A stretch of 64,000 nucleotides of DNA from Kwoniella bestiolae CBS 10118 (GCF_000512585.2 NC_089241.1:2914001-2978000); one strand, 5' to 3'. Counted from the stretch's first letter, positions 1 to 11,982 are shown. A program made the numbers and translations. The notes: generated from the sequence alone by a model not told the origin.

Positions 1-356
1 TAAGTGTCGATCGATGAATGGGCGAGTAGAGAATCTTGGGTGGAAGGACAAGAAGGGCGACGCAACTCTGTTCAATGGACGTCAGAACAAGAACTTGAGA
101 CAAGTAAACAGGTATGGAATCAGAGTGAGAGGGGGACAGAGACAGTACTTACCGAAGCTTCGATGATGGCCACGTCGGTGTACCATCTATCACTGAGTAG
201 ACTTCTGTCGATAGCTAGAATACCGAGGATGAGAGTGGGTATACTAATGAGATATTGGCTGAGTCGGATGATCACAGTCGATATGGAAGGTCGATTATCA
301 TCAGGTGAGGGATGGGTCATCTTCTCGTGGTCTTGGTCGATTGAATGGGTGGACAT
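1..356 (-). CDS. Partial gene, N-terminus of a hypothetical membrane protein
   Basis: Starts at an ATG at 356 and runs leftwards out of the window. Exon 1 is 153-356 (68 codons) and ends at a GTAAGT donor; exon 2 probably begins at 67 after an ACAG acceptor and continues past base 1. The protein begins MSTHSIDQDHEKMTHPSP, polar and acidic, followed by one hydrophobic stretch (YLISIPTLILGILAI, about residues 34-48) that looks like a membrane segment. No family was recognised. The gene is divergent from the next one, sharing about 1.4 kb of upstream DNA. The splice of exon 2 is inferred. Confidence 0.5.
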
Positions 357-1813
357 GATTGAGTCAATCTATAGTATAGTGTATGAGGTGCTTGTGTGGT
401 GAGTGATTCAGCTCAAAAGTTTCTTTTCACCAGACCTACTTATACCTTCCAGCGACTATCCGCGTATCAAGCGATGGTGCACGACGGGCTGAACGAATCT
501 TATCAACATCCAATCGCAATTGGAGCTCATTCATAAAACCGTATAACGCTCAAAGGAGGGTGTATTGCCTCAACATGCGAGGCCATTCTATGATTGGTTT
601 TCGACTACAGATGTCTCGTTGGTATTGGCCGCAGGGCCGGATCCGCGTGTATGCACCAGGTCATGCTCGCTAGCGTCTGATGGCTGGTTGTGTGCTGCCA
701 GTCTCTGGACTTGTCTTAAGCGGATGCAATGTCATATCTTCTCGAGCTATACCTAGCAGGCGCAGTCTTCCCCTCGGCACGAGGATCTCAAAAGGCTAGA
801 AACACCTATTACGAGCCAGACGGATGATGGGCGATATGTACAATGAAGTCTTCGTTGCAGATGCTAAGAGCTGAACCGTGGTGATCCCTAAAACGTCAGA
901 CATAGCATCATGTATGTATGTATGTACAACGAAGAAAAGGTCGGCCGCAAGGTATTCCCCCATGCGAAACTGTTGAGTAGGAAATGCATCCGGGACTTCC
1001 GGAGAGAAGGGCAGCATGAAAATCAAGGTGACGTCAGATTATCGAAGGGAAGTATGTTAAGTTCAGGGTTCACAGTATCCTGAGGGCTGGGTGATGATGT
1101 GGTCATGTCCTTTGGGCCCTATAACGAGCTGTATGAGCCGTGCTTTGTAGTGCGGGGCTCGGAATGGAAATATCCGGTACGACATTAGTGTGGATTTAGC
1201 CCTTTTGAGCGGGTGGGGTAAGAGGGGGAGTAGGGGAGGGAAGGGACCGAGGGAACGAGTGTGATTGGATTGGTTCGAATCGGGTGGTAGCGTGAGCAGT
1301 ACAGTAGGGCCGTAAGATCAGAATGCACACATACGCACATACACAGAGTTATATAACTTTGGTGTTGATTTGATTTGATTTGATGCGAGTTGGAGTGTTG
1401 GTAGTGTTGGAATCAAATAGAAGCATCTCATACGCTCAAACGCTCATACTCTCTTAACTCTCTCAACTACCTCATACCTTCCTTTGAACCACAGTATGCT
1501 ACTACATAGCTAGATCTACTATCTACTACTATATACGACGCCACCTCGCGCACAACCCACGCCACGTCACGTCAATATTCAGATGATCGTCGCTTGATAC
1601 GTCATTCATAGATTACAGATTATTATTCCTTTATCAACTCGCTTTACTTGAAAACCTTGTTCTCTTTTCTCTTTCTCTTTTTTCCCACGAAACATTATCC
1701 AGTTACATCAGTTACCAATACCAAGATTACACGACCGTACTATATATATCCATAATACCGTAATACCACCCTATAACCCCAGCCCACATCCACCTTATAT
1801 CCCATACGCAAAG
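357..1813. promoter_or_regulatory. Divergent intergenic region with short AT repeats
   Basis: Lies between the partial left-edge gene (-) and the hypothetical protein gene (+). I see no convincing gene. It holds a short TGTA tandem (about 911-925), a 12-bp palindrome AGTTATATAACT (about 1347-1358), GATTT tandem copies (about 1367-1384) and a pyrimidine-rich stretch (about 1650-1690) that would suit a 5' leader of the rightward gene. Confidence 0.4.
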
Positions 1814-2773
1814 ATGCCATATATACCACCCAACAGCAATCAGATCCAACCCATCGCCATACCCATATCCAGAACACATCAACTAGCCATCGATAATATC
1901 CCCACTTCCACTTCCACATCCACAGCTACGTCCAACGAGTCTTCCGAATCGGATATTCACACTCCCAGACCTGACGAATCAAGTCAAAATCAAAGTCAAC
2001 CTATACCCGTATCAGCACCTTCCAAAGAATCATCCGTCGACTCCATAACTTCCGGGATGACTTCTACTTCGTTATACTCGAATATACCTACCCCGCCCTT
2101 GGAACATTACGATTCAGGTAGATCCATTGGAGATCGCACTTCACCAGCTGCGTCGTCGGTCATAAGTCTGCCAGAGCAGGACCAGGATCAGGATCAAGCA
2201 AATGTGAAGACCTCGAGGTCGGATAGTAGTTTACGAAGGAGACAGCAAGAGGTCAACGAAGCGGAGGAAGAAGAGGAAGGAAAGAAGGTATCGGGCGAGG
2301 ATGTGGTACAGTCAGACTTGGACACGAATGTAGATGTGGATGTGGACACAACGTTGAATGCGAACCCGAATACTATAAGCATCAGTGATGAGGATAGGAC
2401 CGCATTTGATCTGTATAGACAGGGGCTGTACGCTTATACGGTGAGTCTCTTCGTTCTAACATGGAAAGGCTGGAGGAAGGATGGATGGTTTCGATGGATC
2501 GAACAGCATTCAGGATCATGTGTATTCCTTATTACATCACCGCTGACATATCTTTATCCCGTAGCACACGTTATGGATCCAAGCGAAATTATCTTCCTCC
2601 CGTGCAGAACGAAGGAGACAGAGCGTGTCGACCCAATTCGGCGCGAAACAGAGTGGTAGTGAGTGCTGTTCCACCCCTTGCCTTCCCTCGTAGAATGTTC
2701 AGCTGATATTCGCATGAACATAGTGGAGAAAATGGCAGCTAAGAAAGCTCTCGCCAAACGACTGAATGGATAA
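1814..2773 (+). CDS. Hypothetical acidic, low-complexity protein (256 aa)
   Basis: Three exons: 1814-2440, 2565-2658 and 2724-2773 give a continuous 256-residue frame. The first 190 residues are Ser/Thr/Gln/Asp-rich and probably disordered (SerThr runs, DQDQDQ, an EEEEEE block, DVDVDT). The more ordered end is a short basic region reading DRTAFDLYRQGLYAYTHTLW and then an Arg/Lys-rich stretch ending AKKALAKRLNG. The second intron can use GTAGTG or GTGAGT three bases apart; GTGAGT was preferred as the stronger donor and both keep frame. I do not recognise the family; the conserved-looking YRQGLYAYT segment is the best handle for a search. Confidence 0.7.
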
Positions 2774-3255
2774 TCCTCATCCCTTTCTTCCATCTTCACC
2801 TTGCATTCGTAATCAAGCTGTATATCCCTCATCCTTCATTCACCCCCGGCTTTCGTCATTATATCTCGCCAAAGTACATGTTACCCTTCATCATCAAACC
2901 CTCTGTATCGTTACCAACCAATGCCTTTCAAGGCTTTTGTATAAAATACCCATATTGATTTTTGGGGTCTTCTTGTGCGATATTTATCTGGTTCATCTTA
3001 AAGCCCCTTTTTCACCTTTTCGTCCCCTTCTGTTGCGTGTCATACGAGATGGACTTGAAAAGAGAACTTAGAACTAGAGAGACCGAGAGAGTAGTTGATT
3101 GTCCGTGCGTAATCATCAGACCATGTCATGTCATGTATCTATAGTCATTCTCATGTCCCGCATACTGAATCTCGAGAAAGGCTGATGCATCTAGCATTGT
3201 TCGATCTACAACGACTGATCGCCTATGGTCCGAAGTAACCCTCACTGACTAACAC
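2774..3255. other. Convergent 3' intergenic stretch
   Basis: Between the 3' ends of the hypothetical protein gene (+) and the DUF1996 gene (-). No supported gene; it should hold the two 3' UTRs and terminators. Confidence 0.4.
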
Positions 3256-5472
3256 TTAATGCTGATAATTCAACCTTCTCTTCCTCCACCCACCCCATCC
3301 TCCATACCTGGCAGACGTTGTGGGCGCAGGTGCAGGAGCAGGCACACTCGCAGGCGGCGGAGCGGAAGCGGCAGCGTTACTGACCGGAGCTGCACTTGAT
3401 CCAGCTGGGGGAACAGCCACAGCTGCTGCAGGGGACGATGCCGCAGAAGCTGGAGCAGCCACAGATGAAGCACCACCACTCGCTGGAACAGCAGAGGCAG
3501 CGGCGGCTCCACCAGCACTACCTCCTGGCTTGTTCGGTGCTGCACCTCCATTCCATATGGGGTTATCACCCGGTAATTTCGCTACTGGACCTGTCAAGCC
3601 TATCTCCTGTAGTTACCGGGATATCAGCCTTGTCATTTCTTCGGACTTCAGCCCAGCTATTGATCGTACTCACCTCATTTACCACCACACTCGGATCATC
3701 AGGCTGACAAGTCGCGCCTCTATCCCCCGTAAAATACTTCGACAGGGGCGGACAATTGGCAATCTCAAATAAGACTGCGCAGGATTCACCGGCGCCAACA
3801 ATTTGGGTGAAGAGTCCCTCGGGCCAGCCGTTGGTGAAGTCGCCTGAAGTATAATACATGACACAGGTGAGCTATTGACGAGGTAGACAATACATAGGGA
3901 CGGCACTCACCATGAAAACCATATCCTATATCGTCGCCTTGGGCCCAGACTCTCGCATCGGGGGTGTAAGTGTACTTGTCCTGTGACATCATGTTAGACG
4001 AGTCGGTGGGTATTCTACCGGATCAATGGGAAGGTGAGGGACTTACATTGAAGTGATATTCGAAGAATACTAACACCAGAGGGTCAGCGATCAAGCTCTC
4101 AAGGTCCGAGATATCACGTGCTCATGTTTTCAAACGTAGATGGAGAGTCTCAAGCCTACTCACATGTAGGTATCCGATAAGGATGAGTGGCGGGACAGGG
4201 ACCACCGGCGTCAAATCGCCCTGAACTGGGGTAAGATACGTGCTTGCTGTGAGATATCGAGCTCACAGAATCAGCTCTGGAAGCAATCTTGATTTCAATC
4301 TGAACTATAAAAAGAATTCTGTACCCACCTGCCTTCCAACCATACATTCTTACCATCCCTATCAACTCAAACCATCAGCAGCGGAATCATAAAGCTTGGA
4401 GGGTATCACCTCTCGACTTACCAGCAGCTCGGGAACGTCACCTGGGCTCGCAAATCATCAGGACAACTCCTTTCGGGGAAGGCTATCGTAGTCGGCAGCC
4501 AGTATCAGCTATCCTAGGTCTGCAACGCAATATGGTGGGTACGATTATCACAGCAGCGCAAAAGGCTACACAATTGTATAATTTACGCACCATTCATAGG
4601 CGTGTCGTCTGTTCCCAGACAAACATATTCCACCGCAGCCTGCGCTGGATCGTTGGCATCAAAGGTGTTGCGGAAGGGATTCCCAGCCAACATCTTCCTT
4701 CCTTTCGGGAACTCGTACATCTGTTCGATGGGACTTGAGCTGTGGTAGGCAAGTATCAGCCGACTGCCGAGACTCAGTATTCCTCAATTGTCAACGTCGA
4801 CAAAACCGCAAACTGACCGTCTTATCTACAATTTTTGTGTCGAATGGCTCAACGGTCAGTACTAGCCAGTTTATGGACTTCTAGCCAAATACGATAACGA
4901 TAACGTACGAAATAGTACCTGATACGACAGTCATTGACTTCAGCTTCCATCTCACAGCTACAGCTACCACACAGAAGTGACACGACTCACGTGTTAACCC
5001 TATTCATCTTCACCAATTCCAGCTTTCCCTCACCCAATTTTCTGTATAGCTGAGGGACCCAGTAATTGCTCTTATCTACACTTACGCTCGCAGAGGTACA
5101 TTTACCGTTGAGCGAGTTCTGATAGTCGTATGAGGGCTTGAAAGAGGATGAACCGACTATCGAGTGGACTACGGTATACGAACGCCTCAGTGCCGAGCTA
5201 CGAGCAGTGGCATACAATGGGGTCAAATCACTGCACTCACCATGCCCCGATACTCCCCCTGGAGATATGATGGGATCTCGACGGGAGGTGACGATGGCAT
5301 TTCCATGTTGGACTACGAAGAAGCTATTTTGGCAGAGTTAGGTCAAGTCCAGTAGATCGTTGGGATCACCGCGAGAGATTGGACGGACGTTGCATAGTAC
5401 CACTCACGGATCAGCCGATACACTCGCCAGGAAGAGTATCAAGCTGGATAAGGAGAACGTGAGTATCGACAT
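3256..5472 (-). CDS. Secreted DUF1996 protein, 13 exons with micro-exons
   Basis: Exons (5' to 3' on the minus strand): 5472-5408, 5323-5241, 5168-4991, 4918-4909 (10 nt), 4825-4818 (8 nt), 4739-4591, 4482-4422, 4358-4329, 4246-4164, 4069-4047 (23 nt), 3980-3911, 3843-3674, 3606-3256; all phases agree and give 426 aa. A signal peptide (MSILTFSLSSLILFLASVSA) precedes the DUF1996 domain, seen as FFVVQHGNAIVTSRRDPIISPG, IVGSSSF, SNYWVPQLYRK, VKMNRVNTYYF, CPDDLRAQVTFPSCW, AGGPCPATHP and FFEYHF. The tail after about residue 320 is Ala/Pro/Ser-rich, ending in an aromatic-basic RYGGWGGWRKRRLNYQH. DUF1996 proteins are secreted fungal proteins, some with lectin-like or glycosidase-related reports; function here is not known. 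It has two paralogs 30 kb away (33411 and 36551). Confidence 0.9.
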
Positions 5473-6977
5473 GTCGACTCGCCCTGTATGAAAAAAAAAG
5501 GTGATTTGAGGTACCCGGTGTAAATGCGATCTTCAAGTGTGAGTGAAGAGCAGAGGAAGGGGTTGTTGATAAGTCATCCAAGAGTGTTGAGACTGAATCG
5601 CACGCATAGTTCATAACGAGCCAATTCATATGTTCTCCGTCAGTCGTCCATTCTAGCAAAATGATGATAATCGGTACAAAGGAACCTTTTCACCCCTTTA
5701 GGGTATCCTATAAATCACTTGGATTGGTGGTGAGATCATTCATTATTGTGTGAATTGGCAGGGGTGAAAGACAGGTCAAAGGAAGGTTGGTATTTCCATC
5801 TCGCGTATTCCTGATATATTGAATGGGCGAAGATCTGATGGATACATGTATGATATGTCACCTTGCTCAAGCATATACCATTTTTAATCCATCGCTGCGA
5901 TCAGCCCGCTATCATAGGGAGCTGGGGAAGAATATGTCGCCGGCCTCGAGTCCACGAATCTTGAGCAGTTGAGGATGCAAGCTGTCCTTGATGAGGTCGC
6001 CGAATCGCCACTGATGTTGAACTTCACTCCCTTCAAACCATTCGATCTACTTGCGTATCTACGCTGTACTGATGTATCCTCTTGACATTGGGATCCGTAG
6101 TTCCAGATCTAGCCCAGATGAGCGATCACATGCCAACCCTTCAACCCCCGATTACAAGTACAACCATTTCGGACGCTTTTGCGAGCTCCGAAGGATCCTG
6201 GATCGGTATCCAAGTCACATGTATGCTTGTGTATATATGAACCGTATGATCTGTGCATGTTGTGTGGTGTGTGGTACAGTACCCTTAGCTTGTTTGTTCG
6301 TAAGAAGGAATCCCTTGCTAGTGTGATTCGGATTGATCGCTTAGGTCATTCATACCGTTCGATTCATCCGTTATGCATTCAGAGTGTCCTTTCGATGAGA
6401 CTTGGACGTACAGTACAGTACACAGGCAATTTGACTTTAGTCACCTTAAGCTTTCATCACTCACACACCCCCACACACAACCACACAGAGTACCGAACGG
6501 ATCTCATTTAATTCGCTGGCTCTGTGTGGTACCCTTACAAGACGATCAGTGCATCAAATCACCGAAGATACCGAAATAGTGTACATCCGAAACGTTTAGT
6601 CTGTGTTACAGTTATGGAAAATATACCAATGCGCTCGTTCATCTCGGTGCGGATGAAAGCCTTTCGAGCGATAAGGGTCTGACCAAGCCTAAGCTCGAGC
6701 AGAATCGAGAGTTCCGATTGGAGCTGATAGATATATATAGGTGATGTGGGTCTTCAGGTCCCTTCCCCCTCTTTCCCGTTACTGTACTTACCAGCATAGC
6801 ATTTCACAGAGATGTCTACTAAAGTCGAGAGTGCCAGACCTACCCGATTTACTGCGCAACAGTGAGTACAAGCTTTGTGATACATCCATATGACAACGTG
6901 TGCTGAGCTCTGCGATGCGAGTAGTCTGCGAAAGGAGCAAGATGGCAGGCTGTACAACGATGTTCAAAGTGAGCAAC
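5473..6977. other. 1.5-kb intergenic region, no supported gene
   Basis: Divergent promoter space between the DUF1996 gene (-) and the methyltransferase gene (+). Short open frames occur on both strands but none shows recognisable motifs or a coherent splice pattern. Two loosely similar GTGTGGTAC...CCCTTA segments (about 6269-6290 and 6525-6540) were noted without an explanation. Confidence 0.4.
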
Positions 6978-8323
6978 ATGGCTCTCACCGTCGTAAATCG
7001 CGAACTGATAATAAGTAATGTAGATGATTATGCCCTGCCCGCTGACCAGGAGGAGGCTGAGAGATTGAACTCGCAACATAAAGCTTTGATCATCGTAGGT
7101 GAAGGACCATCTGGCTGAGGACAGGACGTTGTTCGATAGCTTACTATACTATTTGTATGTATCCTCGATCGTTCACTCAGCTCTTCGGATCTCTCGTCCC
7201 TGAACCTCTCAAATCGTCTTTACTCTCTCAATCCAGCCCTCGGATCCTGGACGTAGGCTGCGGGACTGGTATCTGGAGTCTCGAGGTTGCTCAGGAACTG
7301 CCTCAAGCCAGGGTCACAGGGGTGAGGCATCAAGATCTATCCACTACCCATCATATTCCTATTTATCCCATCACAGGAATCGCAGGAAATCGCTTGGCTG
7401 AGAAGAATGGTATAATTCGTACTTCAGGTCGACCTGGTTTCCATCAACCCACCCAACTACCCCTCGAATGTGAAATTCGAAAAACGCGATATCCTCGAAG
7501 ACTTTCCGAAAGGTTGGGAAGGGTCGTTCGACCTTGTCCATGCCAGGTACCTGATCGCTGGTGTGAGTGCTTCCAGCTCCCTGTACCTTGCCTTATGAAG
7601 ATGAAAGGGCTCAATGGTATTGTTGCAGATCCGAGATTTCTCGTTACTCCTCTCAAGACTCACGAGGCTCCTCAAACCCCAAGGTCACCTGATCATCATC
7701 GAGCCTCGTGCTCAGTTCTACACGAATGGTGCGGATGTTAGACAAGTTTGCCCGAGAACTTCCAGGCTCATAGCAGTGGTTCAAGAGTAAGCTCGATGAT
7801 TTCCCATCGTTCGAGATGAGCCATGGGAATCAAAAATAATTCGATGTTCCAGGTGACCGGTCCGCATAGTTGCTAATGTATAGGTAAATTTTTACCCCTC
7901 GATAGAGCGATGGACAGACTCGGTATCGACCCCAATCCAGGAAAGAAGGTATCGGCCTATCTCCGTGAAAACACAGAGTACCAAGATGTCACTGCGCAGA
8001 CTCTGGATATGCCACTATCACCTCGGTCAGATGGTGAGTCTGAATCTTTTCGATTACTTCCCTTCACTCCTTCATCTTTGGTAATGAAACTCAACTTACA
8101 ATCTTGAATTTCCTATCGTCAGATCCCAAACTCTTCCAAATGGGCCTAGCGCACCTACCGAACTCGCTCTCTCTCCCTGGCTTTCCGACGATTGACAGTC
8201 GGGTCAGGTATCATCACCGGAGAGACATATGATGAGATCGCACGAGGATGTCAAGAGGAAATTGGCAATGCCCAGGAGAAGTTGGTATTGCCCGTGTGGC
8301 TGATTTGGGCGACCAGGAAGTGA
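6978..8323 (+). pseudogene. Class I SAM-dependent methyltransferase with 3' frame break
   Basis: Exons 6978-7098, 7140-7321, 7428-7562, 7629-7786, 7906-8033 and 8123 onward are in phase. The N-terminal DDYALPADQEEAERLNSQHKAL and the SAM-binding motif I RILDVGCGTGIWSLEVA are typical of fungal LaeA-like/UMTA-type methyltransferases; VDLVSINPPNYPSNVKFEKRD (acidic SAM-ribose residue) and FDLVHARYLI follow, then LKPQGHLIIIEP. In the last exon the frame that begins DPKLFQMGLAHLP stops at 8230-8232, while the family-like ending (YDEIARGCQEEIG, then LVLPVWLIWATRK and stop at 8321-8323) lies in another frame. So the copy either carries an indel near 8150-8190, has an unrecognised intron (a TAG acceptor at about 8149 would open the right frame), or is truncated. 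Labelled pseudogene only provisionally; substrate unknown. Confidence 0.6.
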
Positions 8324-8784
8324 TTCGAAGTCTGTGGATTGATGTTTCCGTTACTGTCAGGTTGTCTCTGGTAGATACTGAATTGTAACGAAGATCTACA
8401 TTTTGTGCCAACTTGTAGAATCTCTGTAGTATATCTTCTTAGATGAGTATCTAATGCACATGTCTCTCAAAAGTCGCCAGAGATACGGAGTATAGGGTGC
8501 GAAACATGAATAACCTTATATCTGGATAGCCGTCAAGTCTTGAGCAGAGTGAAGAGCGGGAAAGGAAAGGCAGTGTGGCCCATCTGGTCGATCTGGGCGA
8601 GGAAGAAGTGATTGGGGGATGCGCAGATAGCAATGGGGAGGCTATCCCATGAAGATCGCACGGTGATCAATGTGGTCTTCCCGTCAGAATATCTAGATAG
8701 ACAGACCGTCGAGAAGACAGATGATTGGACGACATTGGGGTGAAGATTGAGATGTGCATCTCACACATATGACTTACAAACACA
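8324..8784. other. Intergenic stretch with a degenerate copy of the methyltransferase end
   Basis: No intact gene. About 8573-8612 reads GTGTGGCCCATCTGG followed by TCGATCTGGGCGAGGAAG and AAGTGATT, close to the true methyltransferase terminus 280 bp upstream (GTGTGGCTGATTTGGGCG, ACCAGGAAGTGATT). It may be the remnant of a second tandem copy. Confidence 0.35.
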
Positions 8785-10087
8785 CTACCGTCTATCTCTA
8801 TCTCTTTTTCTATCCTTGTCCTTGTCCCTCTCTCTATGCCTGTCCCTGTCTCTATGACCATATCCATGCTTGTAGCCGTACTTGTCATCTTTATCCCACC
8901 CATTTCTCTCCTTTCCCCTTTCCCTCTCCTTATCCTTGTGTTTAGCAGGAGCAAAGTTTATTTCCCTCCTCTGCCCTATGGCCTGACTAGCTTTCACAGC
9001 TTCCTGCTTGGCTTTCTGCTGAGATGATAACGCTGCGGGTCCATATGTAGGTATCATTCCTTCCAAATTGCGACGCGTTAACCAGCCGGATGAGGGGAAG
9101 TTGGAAGACCGTTCGTCGATGGAGACGAACTCGACCTGTATACATGTCAGCGCGATCGTGGGTGGGTGAAGTGGAAGAAAAGAGTACCCACCAGCTTAGG
9201 GTATATATGAGGATTAGCAAATGCCGAGCTTGATAATAACCTGGTGTTTATGTGTTCTCCTCTCTCGTACTTGAGCTTGAGGAAATGCTCCACCTTTGTC
9301 TACATCAACGAGCCCAATGATCAGCAAATACACAATTTGAACTGTCGAGTCAGATCCAGCTCACTTTTAACGTATCGTCCGCCTCGCTCGGATCTACCTC
9401 AGGAGGTATACCCCAATTGTCCACTCCCTCAACCTCGTCCGGTAATGTGACAAGCTTGAATATCTCATCTTCGCTCAATTCCGCGAAGTCTACGCCCCAT
9501 CTTGATGATTGGCCTGCACTCGTCGAAGGCAGTTGTGATTGAGCGGTGTGAGTGAGATTTTCAGGTAATTGGGTTGATCTGGGCGTGGAACTGCCTGATA
9601 CGGATGAGGGTAATGTAGGTGAAGATCGACGGGGTCGTTTGGGTGATCGAGGAGTGAGGACTATACCGGAGGGAGGACGTGCTTTGGACTTTGGAAGATT
9701 GGAGGGTGAAGCTGAACGATGCCTAAGTTTAGCTCATCGTTATCTTGATCCCAATGAGCGTAGAGATAGCTTACCTGTCGCTGTTTGATCCCTTAGTCGC
9801 TGTTTCCCGTTACGTACACGCCCAAAGCCAAAGTACAACGTTCCATCCATGCCCCGAAGCAGGAAGCAGAAAACAGATAGAAAGGAAGAAGGGCCAGGTG
9901 TGATCAAGTATCCTTGTGCTTGAACAAGTGACGACTCACGGATGGACCTGCTTGAGCTGAAGAAGGTTCAGGTTCGGGCGAGGAGTCGCCAGAGTAATGG
10001 ACGAGACCTATCGACGTGGGTGAGCTAGTTGCTCGATGGTGGAGCTGAGCAGGATACAATATTTTGGATAGATATCTTACCTTGCAT
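8785..10087 (-). CDS. HCNGP/SAP30BP-like protein
   Basis: Six exons, all in phase: 10087-10081 (7 nt), 10007-9940, 9791-9775 (17 nt), 9722-9365, 9299-9192, 9135-8785; 302 aa. It opens MQGLVHYSGDSSPEPE, like the short LV-Y-SD start of HCNGP proteins; a Ser/Pro-rich linker follows. The HCNGP domain is clear: WGIPPEVDPSEADDTLK, then KVEHFLKLKYERGEHINTRL, SSAFANPHIYPKL and VEFVSIDERSSNFP..GW. The tail is a K/R/D/E-rich RD/RE-like domain (HRDRDRHRERDKDKD). Human SAP30BP was named as a SAP30-binding transcriptional co-regulator and later tied to splicing of short introns with RBM17, a role that would suit this short-intron genome. Function here is inferred from the family. Divergent from the carrier gene, 322 bp apart. 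Confidence 0.85.
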
Positions 10088-10409
10088 CCTGTCGCTTCAA
10101 TGCCTTTCAACTCGTATAATTCAAGCTCTATAAGATGTAGAAGAAGGAAAAAGAAAACAACGATCATTCACTTGACATTCAGGCTGTTTCGTTCATCTTC
10201 ATTTGTTCACCTTGATGCAGAGCCCATGGTGAGATGCGGAGATGATGATGATCTCCGGGAAAACAATCTTCCAGAAATGATGACGTGATGAGTTTTTGTT
10301 TTCCTCATCTCATCTTGGTTGCGAGTCGAAGAGAGGATCAAAGATAACAACATCTAAGAAAGGATCACTGCTTTACCTTCTGTCCTGTTCGTCAAGTCAA
10401 GCAACCGCC
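10088..10409. promoter_or_regulatory. Bidirectional promoter region, HCNGP-like / mitochondrial carrier
   Basis: A 322-bp gap between two divergent start codons. No clear TATA element was seen; it must hold both promoters and 5' leaders. Confidence 0.5.
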
Positions 10410-11833
10410 ATGTCCGAAGTCACCTCGATACAGCCTATACCGGAGCCACCTTCTCAGAGGAAGAACGCCAATGCGATCGAGCTGATATCGGGCAGTGTGG
10501 GAGGTGCTTCGCAGGTATTGTCGGGTCAGGTGAGTTACCAAGACATCATACGAGGGTGAAGCTAACATTGGTTGGGAAATAGCCTCTGGACACATTAAAG
10601 ACGGTAAGCCAAGCTGCATCTTGTATTCATTGTCCTATTCCGGTGCTAATAGCCTGAATTCTTCTCAGCGAGCACAAACAGCACCAAAAGGGCAATTCAA
10701 AAACACCCTCGATATCTTCACTACAACGGTAAAGAATGAGGGCTTCTTGGCGCTTTACAAAGGGATGGTGAGCAAGCATCTCCGGCGTCACTTGGACGTC
10801 TTAGCTAATAAGGGCTCCCGTGCAGCTCTCCCCCCTGCTTGGTGTGGCAGCTGTAAACTCCCTTCTCTTCACTGCTTACGGCGCATCACGACGGATCGTC
10901 TCCCCTTACCCAGATTTATCGATACCTCAGGTAGCCACCGCCGGTGCGATGGCAGGTGCTGCTAATGCCATATTGGCTTCGCCCGTGAGTATTCCCGCTA
11001 TGTCACCCAGCTGATGTATCGATCGTTGCTGACATCTGCGTCGCTCAGGTCGAAATGTTCAAGATCCGCATGCAAGGTCAATATGGTGGTGCTGGAGATA
11101 AGAAGTTGAGTGGGGTGGTGGGTGATATGTGGAGGGAGTATGGTCTGAGAAATGGTATAATGAGGGGTTACTGGGTGAGCTATTCTTCTCACTAGATTTT
11201 GTGGCTTGCAGCTGACTTATCTTGGTTAGATTACATTCGTCCGAGAAATTCCAGCTTATGCCGGATTTTATGCTGGTGAGTGAATCTGTTCGGCTGAGTA
11301 AACATGGCCGAAGTGCGAGTCTGATCAGCTGAAACCTACGTGCTGCAGGATACGAAACCTCCAAGCGATGGTTTGCCAAGCAGTACTCGCCAAACGCTGT
11401 GCCTGTGTGGGCAGTGCTCACTTCCGGTGCTATCGGTGGTGTGTCGTATTGGGTAGCATGTTATCCATTGGACGTGATTAAATCGAGAGTCCAATTATCC
11501 AAGACGCCTCCCTTGAAAGGTCAATGGTTATCTGGTGGATACATCGCACATGAGTTCAGGGCAATCTTACAGGAGGGTGGAGCGTGAGTGATTCTTCGAG
11601 TTAAGACCATGGGAGGCATATACACGTCAGAGCTGATGTTGGCGATCATACCTCTAGTCGAGCACTATTTAAAGGTCTTGCTCCCTCTTTACTCAGAGCT
11701 GTACCTGCCGCTGCATCTACTTTTGCTGCATACGAACTTGCCAAAGGTGAGCTGGCAGTTAGTGATCTTTCTTGACAAGTGGCAGCTGATCAACGCATCC
11801 GCAGAGTACATCATCGACCACAACTTGTTATAA
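10410..11833 (+). CDS. Mitochondrial carrier family (SLC25) protein
   Basis: Nine exons: 10410-10529, 10583-10603, 10669-10767, 10826-10984, 11049-11174, 11230-11275, 11349-11583, 11658-11746, 11805-11833; 307 aa, the normal carrier length. Three carrier repeats are visible: first GSVGGASQVLSGQPLDTLK with RAQTAPKGQFKN and EGFLALYKGM; second GAMAGAANAILASPVEMFKIRMQ with GIMRGYWITFVREIPAYAGFYAGYE; third GAIGGVSYWVACYPLDVIKSRVQ with EGGAALFKGLAPSLLRAVPAAASTFAAYE. Px[DE]xx[KR] signatures are PLDTLK, PVEMFK and PLDVIK. The overall look is that of the yeast Ymc1/Ymc2 and carnitine/ornithine carrier group, acting in the inner mitochondrial membrane; the substrate cannot be fixed from this reading. 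Confidence 0.9.
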
Positions 11834-11982
11834 TCGCTCGCTATATTCGCATCGCATCGATAGACAACATGCATATACTACGGATAGACCTAAATACTAA
11901 TTTTTCCCCTAACCAAAATAACTGATAATTCAGCCGAACGTATTCTTCTGCTATTCTCAACACAGCAACCCGGCATCTCCAT

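Noticed and set aside
1260..1300. GGTTCGAATC resembling a tRNA T-loop
   Set aside because: The flanking bases do not form a T stem and no acceptor or anticodon arm was found.
5700..6960. Possible small gene in the gap before the methyltransferase
   Set aside because: Frames are short, without motifs or coherent splice sites on either strand.
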